Part shown: one piece after another, positions 6,182 to 15,988 of the stretch
Position numbering within the stretch: position 1 is the stretch's first letter
Layout of the letters: the number at the start of each line of letters is the position of its first letter
Source: an uncultured Clostridia bacterium
GTDB taxonomy: Bacteria > Bacillota_A > Clostridia > Oscillospirales > Oscillospiraceae
Length of the DNA stretch: 40,872 bases
Reading direction: 5' to 3'
NCBI GenBank assembly: GCA_947167435.1
Contig: CAMVIC010000001.1
Span: 1-40,872 of the forward strand
Made by a program: the position numbers and the translations under genes
The notes under the pieces: generated by a model
Databases searched by the model: none
The model's input: only the letters and a program-made list of their open reading frames with translations
What the model was told of the DNA's origin: nothing

Positions 6182-7204
6182 TTACAGCTCTGCGGGCGTA
6201 CCGTAGTCCACGTTATAGCCGCAGCTTGCCAGAACGATCTTCTGCAGCTGCAGTTCATACGCATAGGAATACGGATTTTTGATTTCGCCCCGGACCATCC
6301 GTGCAAAATCCAGCATCATGGCGTCATATCGCGCTGCGTCGTCAATCTCGGGAAAGATCATCTCGGTGTGCCGGTCCTCAAAGGGATCCGCCGCATCCGC
6401 GCCGGTAAAGAATACCCGGGGTGCTCGCTCCAGAGGCCGTATTTCAAGGGTGCCCTTTGTCCCGCACACCACCAGCTGCCGCCTGCCGTAGCCATTCACC
6501 TCGCAGGCGTTTGCCTGCGCGATGGAAAAACCGCTCTCATATGCAAGAACGGCTGTGGCCTGGTTCTCTGCACGTTCGCCCTCTATGTCCTCGCCCATTA
6601 TATATGGGGTAATACTGAGAGGCATGCCCTGAATGCGGAAAATCAGGTCCAGCATATGGCAGCCCAGAAAAAACATGATACCGCCTTTGAAACGGGCAAG
6701 CCAACGCTGCTTGTCTCTCGGGTGGCCGGTGTTCATAACGGCGGTAACGCTTCGGATATCTCCCAGCTGTCCGTTCCGGATCATTTCCATGCAGGTCTGA
6801 ACTGCAGGATTGTAGCGGTACATATAGCCCATCTGGACCGGAATCCCCTGTCGCTTTGCGCTTCGCAGCGCCGCCTCAAACACATCCTGGTCCCGCCCGG
6901 CGGGCTTGTCAATGTGTACGGGGATGCCTCTGTCAATGAAGCGCTTTGCAGCAAAGGGGAGTTCATATTCAAAGCCCTCCACCAAAACAGCGTCGCAGCC
7001 GCGTTCCAGGAGATCCTCCTCGGTGAGGAAGGGATATTCGGAATACGGGTATTCGCGCTGAAGCTGCCGGCTGCGTTCCGCGTCCTCTGCCGCAATGCCG
7101 ACCACTTCAAAGGTATCCGACAGCTTATGCACGGATCGAAGCTTCCCCACGCTGTGATCGTGGAGTGTTCCCACCATGCCGATCCGGATTTTCTTCTTGT
7201 TCAT
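6182..7204 (-). CDS. Gfo/Idh/MocA family oxidoreductase
   Basis: A 340-residue two-domain NAD(P)-dependent sugar dehydrogenase. The N-terminal Rossmann fold begins IRIGMVGTLHDHSVGKL, so the usual GxGxxG is replaced by a GTLHDH variant. The family EKP catalytic motif appears as HIDKPAG near residues 97-103. The C-terminal domain (GGIMFFLGCHMLDL) carries the conserved His/Asp. Family members oxidise or reduce sugar hydroxyls, inositols or keto-sugars. It overlaps the next upstream gene by four bases, implying translational coupling. Confidence 0.88.
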   Translation of the reverse strand: MNKKKIRIGMVGTLHDHSVGKLRSVHKLSDTFEVVGIAAEDAERSRQLQREYPYSEYPFLTEEDLLERGCDAVLVEGFEYELPFAAKRFIDRGIPVHIDKPAGRDQDVFEAALRSAKRQGIPVQMGYMYRYNPAVQTCMEMIRNGQLGDIRSVTAVMNTGHPRDKQRWLARFKGGIMFFLGCHMLDLIFRIQGMPLSITPYIMGEDIEGERAENQATAVLAYESGFSIAQANACEVNGYGRRQLVVCGTKGTLEIRPLERAPRVFFTGADAADPFEDRHTEMIFPEIDDAARYDAMMLDFARMVRGEIKNPYSYAYELQLQKIVLASCGYNVDYGTPAEL

Positions 7205-8241
7205 TTCTCTTCCTCTGCCGGTATTCTCTCCCAGTCGAACAGGACGCCTATGGGAAAGGTCCGCTCATGGACCAGGCGATCGTATACGGCCGGCGCTTCC
7301 GCGGGCGCGTGTACCTCGCTGATCAGCGGCTTCATGTCGATCCGCTTATAGTGAAGCAGCTTCTGGATGGCGGCATTGTCATCGAAGCCGGTCCAGTTGC
7401 CGGGGCGGGACTCAAGCTGGGGACGGGCCAGATTGTTGGCGCCGATCACGCTGGCGCCTTTCCCGTGAACCAGATGATACAGATCGTATTCCCCTGGATG
7501 TCGGGTACAGCCCAGCAGGGTAACCCTCCCGAATTGTGCCAGGCACTCCAGCGCCTGGGTCGTCGCCATCGCCTTGCCCGCGGAATCCACCGCCACATTC
7601 ACGCCTTTGCCCCCAGTCAGCTTCCGTACCTGCTCGGTGAAGCCTTCCTGTCTGGGATTCAGAACATAGTCGGCGCCCAGCTGAATGGCAAGCTTCCGTC
7701 GCTCCTCATGGGGGTCTGCCGCGATCACCGGCACGGCGCCGGCGGCTTTGCACAGCTGAACGGAAATCAGGCCCAGAATGCCCAGGCCCATGACCAGGGC
7801 GGATTCCCCGAACTCAAGCCGGGTTTTGCGTACTCCCTCTGCGGGGAAGCCGGCAATCACGGAGAGGGCTGCCACATCGGAGGGAATATCGTCATAGGCG
7901 AGGGGGAACAGCTTGCTCTCGGGCAGAATATTATATCTGGAGTGGGAGCCGAAGTAGACCACGACCCTTTGGCCTTCCCGGACCCGGGTACAGTCGGGTC
8001 CGGCCTTCAGAACGACAGCAACACCGCTGTAGCCGAAATGCCGCGGGAAAGGAGGCGCCTCCATCCCCTGAACGCAGTAGAGGTTGGGCTCATCCCGGAG
8101 ATTATCGCGTTCGGTCCCGGCACTGACCGCGGTATACAGGGTGCGTACGAGGGCATGGTCGCCGCTCACCTCCGGCACGAGCTCCTCTTCCACAAGCTCA
8201 GCCGTTTCCGGTTTTGTAAAGAGAATCTTGTAATTCTTCAT
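7201..8241 (-). CDS. Zinc-type alcohol dehydrogenase (MDR superfamily)
   Basis: 346 residues from the ATG at 8241, with GAGGAAAAC upstream; a longer in-frame start lacks a ribosome site. It has a GroES-like N-terminal domain with a SAGTERDN segment and a Rossmann domain with GLGILG. The catalytic-zinc Cys/His set and the structural four-Cys loop of classical alcohol dehydrogenases are not evident, as in the bi-domain oxidoreductase branch often paired with Gfo/Idh enzymes. It is coupled to the Gfo/Idh gene by an ATGA overlap, so the two probably act on one substrate. Confidence 0.85.
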   Translation of the reverse strand: MKNYKILFTKPETAELVEEELVPEVSGDHALVRTLYTAVSAGTERDNLRDEPNLYCVQGMEAPPFPRHFGYSGVAVVLKAGPDCTRVREGQRVVVYFGSHSRYNILPESKLFPLAYDDIPSDVAALSVIAGFPAEGVRKTRLEFGESALVMGLGILGLISVQLCKAAGAVPVIAADPHEERRKLAIQLGADYVLNPRQEGFTEQVRKLTGGKGVNVAVDSAGKAMATTQALECLAQFGRVTLLGCTRHPGEYDLYHLVHGKGASVIGANNLARPQLESRPGNWTGFDDNAAIQKLLHYKRIDMKPLISEVHAPAEAPAVYDRLVHERTFPIGVLFDWERIPAEEEK

Positions 8242-8297
8242 TATGTTTTCCTCAGGATAACCGTATGAGTTTTCCGAAATCATCGCGGTGTCTGCCT

Positions 8298-9368
<1,071 letters not shown>

Positions 9369-9411
9369 CTCTCAGTTCCTCGCTTTCTGTTTCCCGTTTA
9401 TACGGGATGTT

Positions 9412-10128
9412 TCAGATTACCTGGTTCAGCCACCGGTCCCAGGTCTGGTTGTGACCGATGTTGAATCCGCCGCCATTGACCGGAAGGGTCTCCCCGCTGA
9501 TAAAGGCGGACATGTCAGAGGCAAGAAACAGTGCGGCCTGTGCCACGTCCTCCGGAAGAGGCGGCCTGCGCAGCAGCTGTAAATCCAGGGCCTCGTCAGG
9601 GCGGATGTTCTGCTGCTCCATCTGCAGGCGGCCCGCTTCTCCCAGCTGGAATGAGACCCGGATGCAGTTTGCCCGGATATTGTATTTGCAGTAGTCCATG
9701 GCCAGCGCGCAGGTCAGGCCCTGCATCGCCTGTGCGCTGCAGCCCTCGATGCTGCGCCCGGGCACGCTGTAGCTGCCGTACTCGGACAGGACGGCTACGA
9801 TGTTCCCGCAGCAGCGCTCCATCATGTGGCCGATGCAGGAATGGACAGACCGTTCCAGCATCTGCAGGTTTCGAAAGGCGGCCCCGCTGACGGCGTCCCG
9901 CTCCTGCTGATGAAACAGCAGGCCTGTCGGGCGGCGCATGCCGCACACGAGAATGTCCGCCTCCTGTTTTTCTTCTAAGGCATCCAGGCTGTGAAGAATC
10001 CGAACCCTGGCCCCATGGGAGACAAAGAGTTCCTCCACCGCCGCATCAGTCTCGCTTTCGCAGTTTACCACCAGGGCCTGTTTTCCCTTCAGCAAATGCT
10101 GATAATCCATTGTATCATAAGCAGCCAT
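9412..10128 (-). CDS. SDR-fold protein lacking the catalytic residues
   Basis: 238 residues, clearly SDR-derived at the C terminus (LPEDVAQAALFLASDMSAFISGETLPVNGGG, in two pieces). The cofactor TGxxxGxG motif has become NCESETDA, and the YxxxK active site aligns with CSAQA, so both Tyr and Lys are gone. The SDR core is otherwise intact and in frame between well-formed genes, arguing for a retained pseudo-enzyme rather than decay. It could be a subunit or regulator of the active SDR at 13338-14237. The start has AAGG upstream. Confidence 0.75.
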   Translation of the reverse strand: MAAYDTMDYQHLLKGKQALVVNCESETDAAVEELFVSHGARVRILHSLDALEEKQEADILVCGMRRPTGLLFHQQERDAVSGAAFRNLQMLERSVHSCIGHMMERCCGNIVAVLSEYGSYSVPGRSIEGCSAQAMQGLTCALAMDYCKYNIRANCIRVSFQLGEAGRLQMEQQNIRPDEALDLQLLRRPPLPEDVAQAALFLASDMSAFISGETLPVNGGGFNIGHNQTWDRWLNQVI

Positions 10129-10131
10129 TGT

Positions 10132-11685
10132 TTACCAACCTTTTCCGTGACGAATTCCCTGCCCGGACAGCACCGGAGACAGCTGTCCGGAGCACAGCTT
10201 GCAGATGCCGTTGACAAAAACGGTGTCGGGTCGGTCCTCCATGCCTTCCTGCTTTCGGCGAAACAGGAGCAAATCCGCAAAGTATCCCTCGCGGATCAGG
10301 CCGCGCGCTTCCAGGCCGAAGACCTTCGCCGGACCGGCGGACAGACGGTTGGCCAGCAGTTCAACGGGGACATGATGCTTCCCGGCAATGCGGAGCATAC
10401 GCGGGAAGGAGTCAAAGGTTCGGGGATGGGGTCGATTCTGGGCAGGCAGCGTATCGGAGCCCAACATGTAATAGGGCCTGGAAATCAGCTCCGCGCAGTC
10501 TGCCTCGAAACGCTCCAGCCGCTCCTCCGGCAGATTCATGTGGGGCATATAGCCCCCGCATAGTTCTTCTTCCAGCAGGAAGCGGAGCAACAGCTCGGAA
10601 ACCTTCTCGCCGGTCTCCGCAGCCACGTCGGCGAAGGAGCGGTCCAGATACTCCGGGTGTCGGGGCGCATGGGTGAAGATCCCATCGGCGAGCTTGATTG
10701 GATCAGCCTCCATTGCGCGCAATATCCGATCCCGCAGAGACAGGTCCGCCAATCGCTCCAGCACATCCGACCGATTGCCCTCCATAACCCAGGGCGGGAG
10801 AAACACCGCAATGTACCCGCAGCCTGCAGGATAGGGATAAAAGTCCGCCGTGACGCGAAGCCCCTCCTGCAGCGCCCGCTCAATGGGGACAGTAACGGCT
10901 TCCACCATGCCGGCGGTGGCCATGCGGGTTTTGTAATGGGACAGATGCAGATGAACGCCGCTTTTTCGCGCGATTGCAAAGGCCTCTCCCAGCGGGTCGA
11001 TCCCCCCGGGGAAATGCCGGTTCACAACACTTCTCTGGTGGATGGTGAAGGGCGCGCCATGCTCCTTCGCGACGCGGCAGAGGCGGACAACCTCGCCCGT
11101 GTCGCAGTAGGAGGCGGGGTAATAGGCAAGGCCTGTGGAAAAGGCGCAGGCGCCGTCTTCAAAGGCTTGGTGCGCCACGGCTTCCATGGCGGCAAGCTCC
11201 GTTTCCCCGACGGGCAGGTCCCGGTTGCCCATAGCCGCGACGCGGATGGGAGAGTGGGCAACCTGAAAGGCATAGTTTGTGGCTGCGCTGCCCACGGCGT
11301 GAAAATAGTCGTCCACGGAGTGGACGCTGCCCATGGGGCCCGGATCGCCGACGATGGAGCTCACCGTTCGGATATAGTCGTCCTGTCCTTCCCACATGGG
11401 CACGACCCCGATGCCGCAGGAGCCGACAACCTCGGTGGTAATTCCCTGCCGCAGTGCCTCCTCCCGACTTTTGTGCAGCAGCTCCATAACATCGGAATGG
11501 GTATGGGCGTCGATGAATCCGGGCAGCAGACACATGTCGTCAGCCCGAATGACCTTTGCCGCGCAGTCGGCCGGGATCCTCCCTACGGCGGCGATACGCG
11601 TCCCCGCGATTGCAACATCCCCGGTAAAGGGCGCCTCTCCGGTGCCGTCAAAGATTTTGGCGCCCTGGATCAGAACATCATACAT
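10132..11685 (-). CDS. N-acyl-D-amino-acid deacylase family amidohydrolase
   Basis: A 517-residue metal hydrolase of the D-aminoacylase family. It has an N-terminal beta-sandwich start (MYDVLIQGAKIFDGTGE), metal ligands H61-x-H63 (FIDAHTHSD), a conserved GSCGIG Cys loop, a HLHLSHYKT His pair, and the family's C-terminal GSDTLP...RPHPRTFDSFPRML with the catalytic Asp. Such enzymes remove acyl groups from D-configured N-acyl amino acids. N-acetyl-D-glucosaminate has the same C2 arrangement, and beside a PLP lyase and RidA this fits a sugar-acid deacetylase. That substrate is inferred. Confidence 0.9.
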   Translation of the reverse strand: MYDVLIQGAKIFDGTGEAPFTGDVAIAGTRIAAVGRIPADCAAKVIRADDMCLLPGFIDAHTHSDVMELLHKSREEALRQGITTEVVGSCGIGVVPMWEGQDDYIRTVSSIVGDPGPMGSVHSVDDYFHAVGSAATNYAFQVAHSPIRVAAMGNRDLPVGETELAAMEAVAHQAFEDGACAFSTGLAYYPASYCDTGEVVRLCRVAKEHGAPFTIHQRSVVNRHFPGGIDPLGEAFAIARKSGVHLHLSHYKTRMATAGMVEAVTVPIERALQEGLRVTADFYPYPAGCGYIAVFLPPWVMEGNRSDVLERLADLSLRDRILRAMEADPIKLADGIFTHAPRHPEYLDRSFADVAAETGEKVSELLLRFLLEEELCGGYMPHMNLPEERLERFEADCAELISRPYYMLGSDTLPAQNRPHPRTFDSFPRMLRIAGKHHVPVELLANRLSAGPAKVFGLEARGLIREGYFADLLLFRRKQEGMEDRPDTVFVNGICKLCSGQLSPVLSGQGIRHGKGW

Positions 11686-11706
11686 ATCAGATTTCTCCCT
11701 CTTCGT

Positions 11707-11742
11707 ATAAAAGCCTGCTGAAGCGCATGGCCGCAGCAGGCT
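11707..11742 (-). terminator. Intra-operon terminator or attenuator
   Basis: On the minus strand a perfect 9-bp stem (11734-11742 with 11712-11720) is followed by TTTTATAC. It lies between ridA and the deacylase gene and would partly reduce expression of the downstream nine genes. A processing or stability role is also possible. Confidence 0.5.
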
Positions 11743-11752
11743 GTATCCAGGG

Positions 11753-12202
11753 TCAGTCTTTGATCTGGACGATCATTTCCACTTCCGTGGCGATACCGCG
11801 CGGCAGAGAGCCCATACCGACAGCAGAGCGGGCATGACCGCCGATTTCAGGCCCGAACGCCTCGATCAGCAGATCGCTGACGCCGTTCATGACGGCGGGC
11901 TGCTCCACAAAGTCCGGAGCGGAATTGACCATGCCGAACACCTTTACGAAGCACTCCACCCTGTCCAGGTCGCCGATGTCGCCCTTGATGGCACTCAGGC
12001 AGTTGACGGCAGCCTCCCGTGCCGCCTGATAGCCCTGTTCAACGGTCAGGTCCGCGCCGAGCTTGCCGAGGATATTGGTGCCGTGCCCGGAGACGAAGAG
12101 CAGGCTGCCTGCCTTCCGGGTCCGAAGAATGGGGTGACTGCAGGGGCCAAGCTCCTTGAGCTCGACTCCCATCTCCTTCAGTTTGTTTTCTACCTTTGCC
12201 AT
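11753..12202 (-). CDS. ridA: RidA family enamine/imine deaminase
   Basis: A 149-residue RidA (YjgF/UK114) protein. It has FVSGHG early and the key Arg in HARSAVGMGSLPRG, the equivalent of the catalytic Arg that binds the carboxylate of 2-aminoacrylate-type intermediates. RidA proteins hydrolyse reactive enamines released by PLP lyases. The gene overlaps the PLP ammonia-lyase-like gene by 13 bases, so it probably clears that enzyme's intermediate. Confidence 0.92.
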   Translation of the reverse strand: MAKVENKLKEMGVELKELGPCSHPILRTRKAGSLLFVSGHGTNILGKLGADLTVEQGYQAAREAAVNCLSAIKGDIGDLDRVECFVKVFGMVNSAPDFVEQPAVMNGVSDLLIEAFGPEIGGHARSAVGMGSLPRGIATEVEMIVQIKD

Positions 12203-13335
12203 GACAGAATTCTCCTTTCAATTTCCAGTAGTTTCCCGGCGATATATTCGGTGTCTCCATCGGACAGACACATGGGGTTTATATACAGCCCGGGCCGACC
12301 TTCGGTGAAGCAGAAGACGCCCGGATCATATTCCATCAGCATGTCGGAAATATCTTCCGCCGTAACGCCGTTCGGGGCATCTACGGCTACAAAGCTTCTG
12401 GGAAGGGGCTGCCCGGCCTGATTGGGCCAGCAGCGTTCCGCGCGGTAGATGCGGGAGTCCCTGAGAAGCCGCTGCAGCTTTTTCACTTCCTCCTCACACC
12501 AGGCCAGCCTGGCTTCCTCGTCGTTTTCCATGTACTGCCTGATGGCGGCGTACAGGCCCACGATCTCCTCCCGGCCGATTTTCATAAGACGGCCGGCGCT
12601 GTAGTTGGGAAAACCGGTCTCGCTCATGAGGTCCAAATATTCCTTCTTTCCCACCGCAAGGCCGCTGGCCTGGGGTCCGGCCAAATCCTTGCCGCCGGAG
12701 AAGGTGACCACATCGGCGCCCATCTGTGTAAACTCCCACAGATTGGACTTGGGAGGAAGCTGTGCCGCAGCGTCCACCAGAACAGGCACCCCGCACTCAT
12801 GCGCCACCTCAATCACATCCTCCAGGTTCAGTGCCCGTGGCGCATAGTAGCCTCTGGGTGTCCGGGAGGCGAAATAGACACCTACGGTGTTCTCGTTGAT
12901 GGCCATGCGCAGATCCTCCCGCCCGATACCGCCCTGGCTGGTCGTATAGCCGATGAACTTCAGCTTCGCGCCCAGCTGCTCAATGGCGTGATCATAGGGA
13001 ATGTGCTGGTTCCAGAACGCGACGACCTCGCTTTTGCGGACAGTCTCGTCATCCAGATACTTAAAGGGCCTCTTTTGCCGATGGGCGATGAAGGCGGCGA
13101 CGGCCAGATAAATCGCCACCGAGCAGGAATTGCAGATATAGGCAGCCTCGTTGTGCGTCAGTTCCGCCACCTTCCGGTGAACCGCCTGCTGCAGATCGGT
13201 AATCTTCACATACGAGCGGGCCGCCTCGGAAATAGCCTGCAGTGTCTGCGGGGACATCCTGGTCGCGCCGATTACGGTATAGGTACCGGCTGCGTTGACC
13301 ACTTTCCGGATGCCCAGCTCTTCGTAGATATCCAT
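12190..13335 (-). CDS. PLP-dependent lyase, SelA/DgaE-like (glucosaminate ammonia-lyase type)
   Basis: 381 residues from the ATG at 13335 (AGGGGGAT upstream); the longer frame would run into the preceding gene. It has fold-type I PLP features: cofactor Asp D188 in LVDAAAQLPP and Schiff-base Lys K216 in TFSGGKDLAGPQASG. The opening GIRKVVNAAGTYTVIG and the LTHNEAAYICNSCSVAI segment are typical of the SelA-related group that includes D-glucosaminate-6-phosphate ammonia-lyase DgaE. The neighbouring RidA and deacylase support an ammonia-lyase acting on a 2-amino sugar acid. Selenocysteine synthesis is unlikely here. Confidence 0.85.
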   Translation of the reverse strand: MDIYEELGIRKVVNAAGTYTVIGATRMSPQTLQAISEAARSYVKITDLQQAVHRKVAELTHNEAAYICNSCSVAIYLAVAAFIAHRQKRPFKYLDDETVRKSEVVAFWNQHIPYDHAIEQLGAKLKFIGYTTSQGGIGREDLRMAINENTVGVYFASRTPRGYYAPRALNLEDVIEVAHECGVPVLVDAAAQLPPKSNLWEFTQMGADVVTFSGGKDLAGPQASGLAVGKKEYLDLMSETGFPNYSAGRLMKIGREEIVGLYAAIRQYMENDEEARLAWCEEEVKKLQRLLRDSRIYRAERCWPNQAGQPLPRSFVAVDAPNGVTAEDISDMLMEYDPGVFCFTEGRPGLYINPMCLSDGDTEYIAGKLLEIERRILSWQR

Positions 13336-13337
13336 GT

Positions 13338-14237
13338 CTATATCCCCCTGTTTTTCCAGGTATCGAGACCGCATTCCTCCAGAATGCTGTCATAGTATGC
13401 GCGTTTGAGCGCCTGCTCCTGCGGCGGTCCGGGAAACTCGCAGGCATGAGCCTGCATAACGGATGAGCCGTCGGCACGGATGACAGCGCCGGTGATGTAG
13501 CTGCTCATGTCGCTGGCAAGAAACAGCGCATGGTTGGCAATGTCCGAGGGCCTCCCAGGTGCCATGAGCGGAGAAGTTCCATCATAGGCGCCCACAGCCT
13601 CGTAGACGGACCTGCCCCCTTCCGCAGCCTTCCGCACCTCGTCCGCTATATAGCTGGTGGCCACCCAGCCTGGACAGATCACATTGGAGCGGATGCCGTA
13701 TTTCCCCACCTCGGTGGACAGCACCAGGGAAAGAGAAATCACGCCTCCCTTGCTGGCGGAGTAGGCAGCCGTGGTGGGTGAGGGGGACAGGGCGTTCATG
13801 GAGGAAATGTGGATAACGGAGCCATGAATACCGTTATCCAGCATATTGGGCAGGACCTTCTGCAGCATAAGAACAGAGGCGGTCAGGTTGACCCGCTGGA
13901 TCCAGTCGTAGACCTCCATGTCAATATCCTTGATCTTCTGCTTCAGATTGACTCCCACGTTGTTGACGAGGACGTCGACAGTGCCGAAGCGTTCAATGGC
14001 TTCGTCGGCAAATGCTTTTACCTGGTCGGCTTCCCCCATGTCGCATTGGAAAAAGAAGCTGCCGGGTGAGAGAGCCGCCAACTCCTCGCCGGAGCGTACG
14101 CCCGCGGCGCTGCGCCCGCAGACGGCAACTCTGGCCCCCTGCAGCGCAAAGAGCCGGGCAATGCTGTAGCCCATCCCGTGCGCTCCGGAGGTGATGATGC
14201 AGTTTTTGCCTTCCAGCAGGCGTCCTTTGTTTGGCAT
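13338..14237 (-). CDS. Short-chain dehydrogenase/reductase
   Basis: A 299-residue classical SDR with cofactor motif TSGAHGMG (residues about 16-23), NNVG, active-site Ser in ISSMNA and YSASK catalytic Tyr/Lys, and a C-terminal extension. GGGAG stands before the ATG. It is the second gene of the catabolic operon, 21 bases after the FAD oxidoreductase and two bases before the PLP lyase start. A role as sugar or amino-sugar dehydrogenase is the simplest reading; the exact position oxidised is unknown. Confidence 0.9.
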   Translation of the reverse strand: MPNKGRLLEGKNCIITSGAHGMGYSIARLFALQGARVAVCGRSAAGVRSGEELAALSPGSFFFQCDMGEADQVKAFADEAIERFGTVDVLVNNVGVNLKQKIKDIDMEVYDWIQRVNLTASVLMLQKVLPNMLDNGIHGSVIHISSMNALSPSPTTAAYSASKGGVISLSLVLSTEVGKYGIRSNVICPGWVATSYIADEVRKAAEGGRSVYEAVGAYDGTSPLMAPGRPSDIANHALFLASDMSSYITGAVIRADGSSVMQAHACEFPGPPQEQALKRAYYDSILEECGLDTWKNRGI

Positions 14238-14258
14238 AATGTTTCTCCCAATGGTTTT

Positions 14259-15473
14259 TCATCCTTGACGCGGTAATTCATTCTGCACTGCAGCGTCTTT
14301 CTTCATGAGTGCTTCGTCCAGAATAACGCCCCGTTTTTTCAGCTGCTCCTGAAGAGAATGTACATTGAGTGCACGGGTGCTGCAGCTTTCTTTGGCTGCC
14401 ATTGCTGCCGCGGTGCCCGCGGCTTCGCCGGTAAGGGCGCAGACGGGAATGACACGCAGAACATCCCAGGCTGCCTTGTCGCTGGAAATGCAGCGCCCGG
14501 CAGCCAGAAGGTTGGCGGTTCGCTCCGGACAGAGGGCACCGAACGGAACGCAGAACCGGGGGCCTGCCCTGCGCCAGTCGCCGCATATGCCGACGGCGCT
14601 TTCAAGCCAGCGCCCGTCGTCCTGAATGTGCACCGTCTCGCGCCCGACGATGCGGCGGGTCATGCGAAACTGGGGGATGTGGGGGATAAGAAGCGGCTGC
14701 ACCGCGCCGCTCTTTCCCGCAAGGTATCGGCGGATGCGGCTGCGCGAGTCGGTGAGCAGCGCACTCACATCGTGCCAGTCACTGCCCCGGTAGGTTCTGG
14801 TTCCCTCCGGTACCGGCCAGAAGGCGTCGGATCGGCGGTTGAGCGTATTGCTCCCATCAGCGCTGCTGTAGAACCACCACGCGCACACGTTCTGATCGCT
14901 CTCCGTCACCGCTTCCCCGGAAGCGGCGCACACATCTGCATCGCCGGTGGCGTCCACAAGCATCTTTCCCTCAATCACACACCGTCCGGATTTGTTTTCC
15001 ACGATCAGCCCCGCGAGCCGGTCGCCTTCGTGTACGACAGCGCAGAAGCGGGTATCGTACAGCAGCGTCACACGCTCCCGGAGCAGCGCCTCCTCCAGAT
15101 ACAGCTCCATGGCGGCCGGGTTGTAAGTGAGCATATAGCGTCCGTCCTGCCCCGGCACTTCGCTGCTGTCTTTCCGCCAGCCTGCAGGCGGCGCGGACCC
15201 GTCGTACCGGGACACGCCCAGCATCAGCTCTTCGCCGATGCCGCCGATCAGTTGGGTACCCCTGCCGTCGCAGAGGGGCAGGTAATCCGCCACAAGGCCA
15301 AGTGTCCCGAGGCCTCCCAAGGTACAGTTTTTTTCCACAAGGCAGACCGAAGCGCCACAGCGTGCGGCAGCGAGTGCGGCGCTCACGCCGGCAAAGCCGC
15401 CGCCGGCCACAATGACATCCCAGCTTCCGATGCTTGACAATTCCCTTGCGGGCTCAGTAAATGGCTTCGACAT
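14259..15473 (-). CDS. FAD-dependent oxidoreductase (FAD_oxidored family), paralog 1
   Basis: 404 residues from the ATG at 15473, behind GAGGGGAGGGAG. An N-terminal dinucleotide motif VIVAGGGFAGVSAALAAARCG is followed by VEKN and LGGLGTLGLV. The C-terminal flavin segment LLAAGRCISSDKAAWDVLRV and TGEAAGTAAA is shared with the two other FAD proteins of this window. These soluble enzymes are common in polysaccharide loci, but the reaction of most is unknown. First gene of the 12-gene operon. Confidence 0.88.
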   Translation of the reverse strand: MSKPFTEPARELSSIGSWDVIVAGGGFAGVSAALAAARCGASVCLVEKNCTLGGLGTLGLVADYLPLCDGRGTQLIGGIGEELMLGVSRYDGSAPPAGWRKDSSEVPGQDGRYMLTYNPAAMELYLEEALLRERVTLLYDTRFCAVVHEGDRLAGLIVENKSGRCVIEGKMLVDATGDADVCAASGEAVTESDQNVCAWWFYSSADGSNTLNRRSDAFWPVPEGTRTYRGSDWHDVSALLTDSRSRIRRYLAGKSGAVQPLLIPHIPQFRMTRRIVGRETVHIQDDGRWLESAVGICGDWRRAGPRFCVPFGALCPERTANLLAAGRCISSDKAAWDVLRVIPVCALTGEAAGTAAAMAAKESCSTRALNVHSLQEQLKKRGVILDEALMKKDAAVQNELPRQG

Positions 15474-15490
15474 CCGGCTCCCTCCCCTCA

Positions 15491-15836
15491 AGTAAACGCT
15501 GATTCGTACGTCTTCGGCACCTGACGGCAGATCGTTCGCCAGCTCTGCGTTTCGTCGGCACATGCTCCGTGCGCTCGCTTCCGTGAAGCATCACGAAAGC
15601 TCGCTTTCTCCGCTGCGCCTCCTCTTCCCATCAAAGCGTGCGCTTTGATGGGAGCCCTACGCTTGAAATACACAATACGACTCGCTGCGCTCGCATGCAT
15701 AAGTGCGGCTTAGTCAAAAATGCTGCGTTCAACTTGCATTTTTGGAGCCTTACTTAAGTATTCCTGCGTTTTTTCGTCTTGATCTGACGAAGATTTCCTC
15801 GCCGGCCGCTCTCGCCGCATGGAATCAACGTTTACC
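15491..15836. repeat. 346-bp element with 15-bp terminal inverted repeats
   Basis: The ends 15491-15505 and 15822-15836 match in inverted orientation at 13 of 15 positions (AGTAAACGCTGATTC against GGTAAACGTTGATTC). Inside are several hairpins: 15627-15638/15641-15652 (12 bp), 15715-15723/15736-15744 (9 bp), and one around 15579-15602. No credible ORF is inside. The element begins directly beside the ribosome site of the FAD gene, so it forms most of the operon leader. It may be a MITE-like insertion or a structured leader RNA. Confidence 0.6.
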
Positions 15837-15869
15837 TAAAGTCCGGCCGCATCAGGCGTTTCTGGTTTT

Positions 15870-15897
15870 ATGATAGCACGTTTTCCCGGATTTGCCA
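15870..15897 (-). promoter_or_regulatory. Candidate promoter of the 12-gene operon
   Basis: Read leftward, TGGCAA (15897-15892) and TATCAT (15875-15870) are 16 bases apart. The transcript would carry a leader of about 390 bases including the inverted-repeat element. The weak -35 fits activation by the divergently encoded AraC protein. Confidence 0.4.
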
Positions 15898-15936
15898 TGG
15901 TCAGGCTTCACTTGCATATGGACATTTTTGACCATG
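15896..15936. promoter_or_regulatory. Inverted-repeat operator candidate in the divergent promoter region
   Basis: CATGGTCA (15896-15903) and its exact complement TGACCATG (15929-15936) are 25 bases apart. The first overlaps the -35 of the leftward promoter. It lies between the AraC gene and the catabolic operon, as expected for an AraC-family binding site. Confidence 0.45.
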
Positions 15937-15988
15937 CTTGCTATTATGAATTCAGGAATGCCAACTGCGCCGGAGAGGAGGCTGCCGT

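Noticed and set aside
12190..13335. Selenocysteine synthase SelA
   Set aside because: No selB or selC is nearby, and overlap with ridA in a catabolic operon fits an ammonia-lyase of the DgaE type better.
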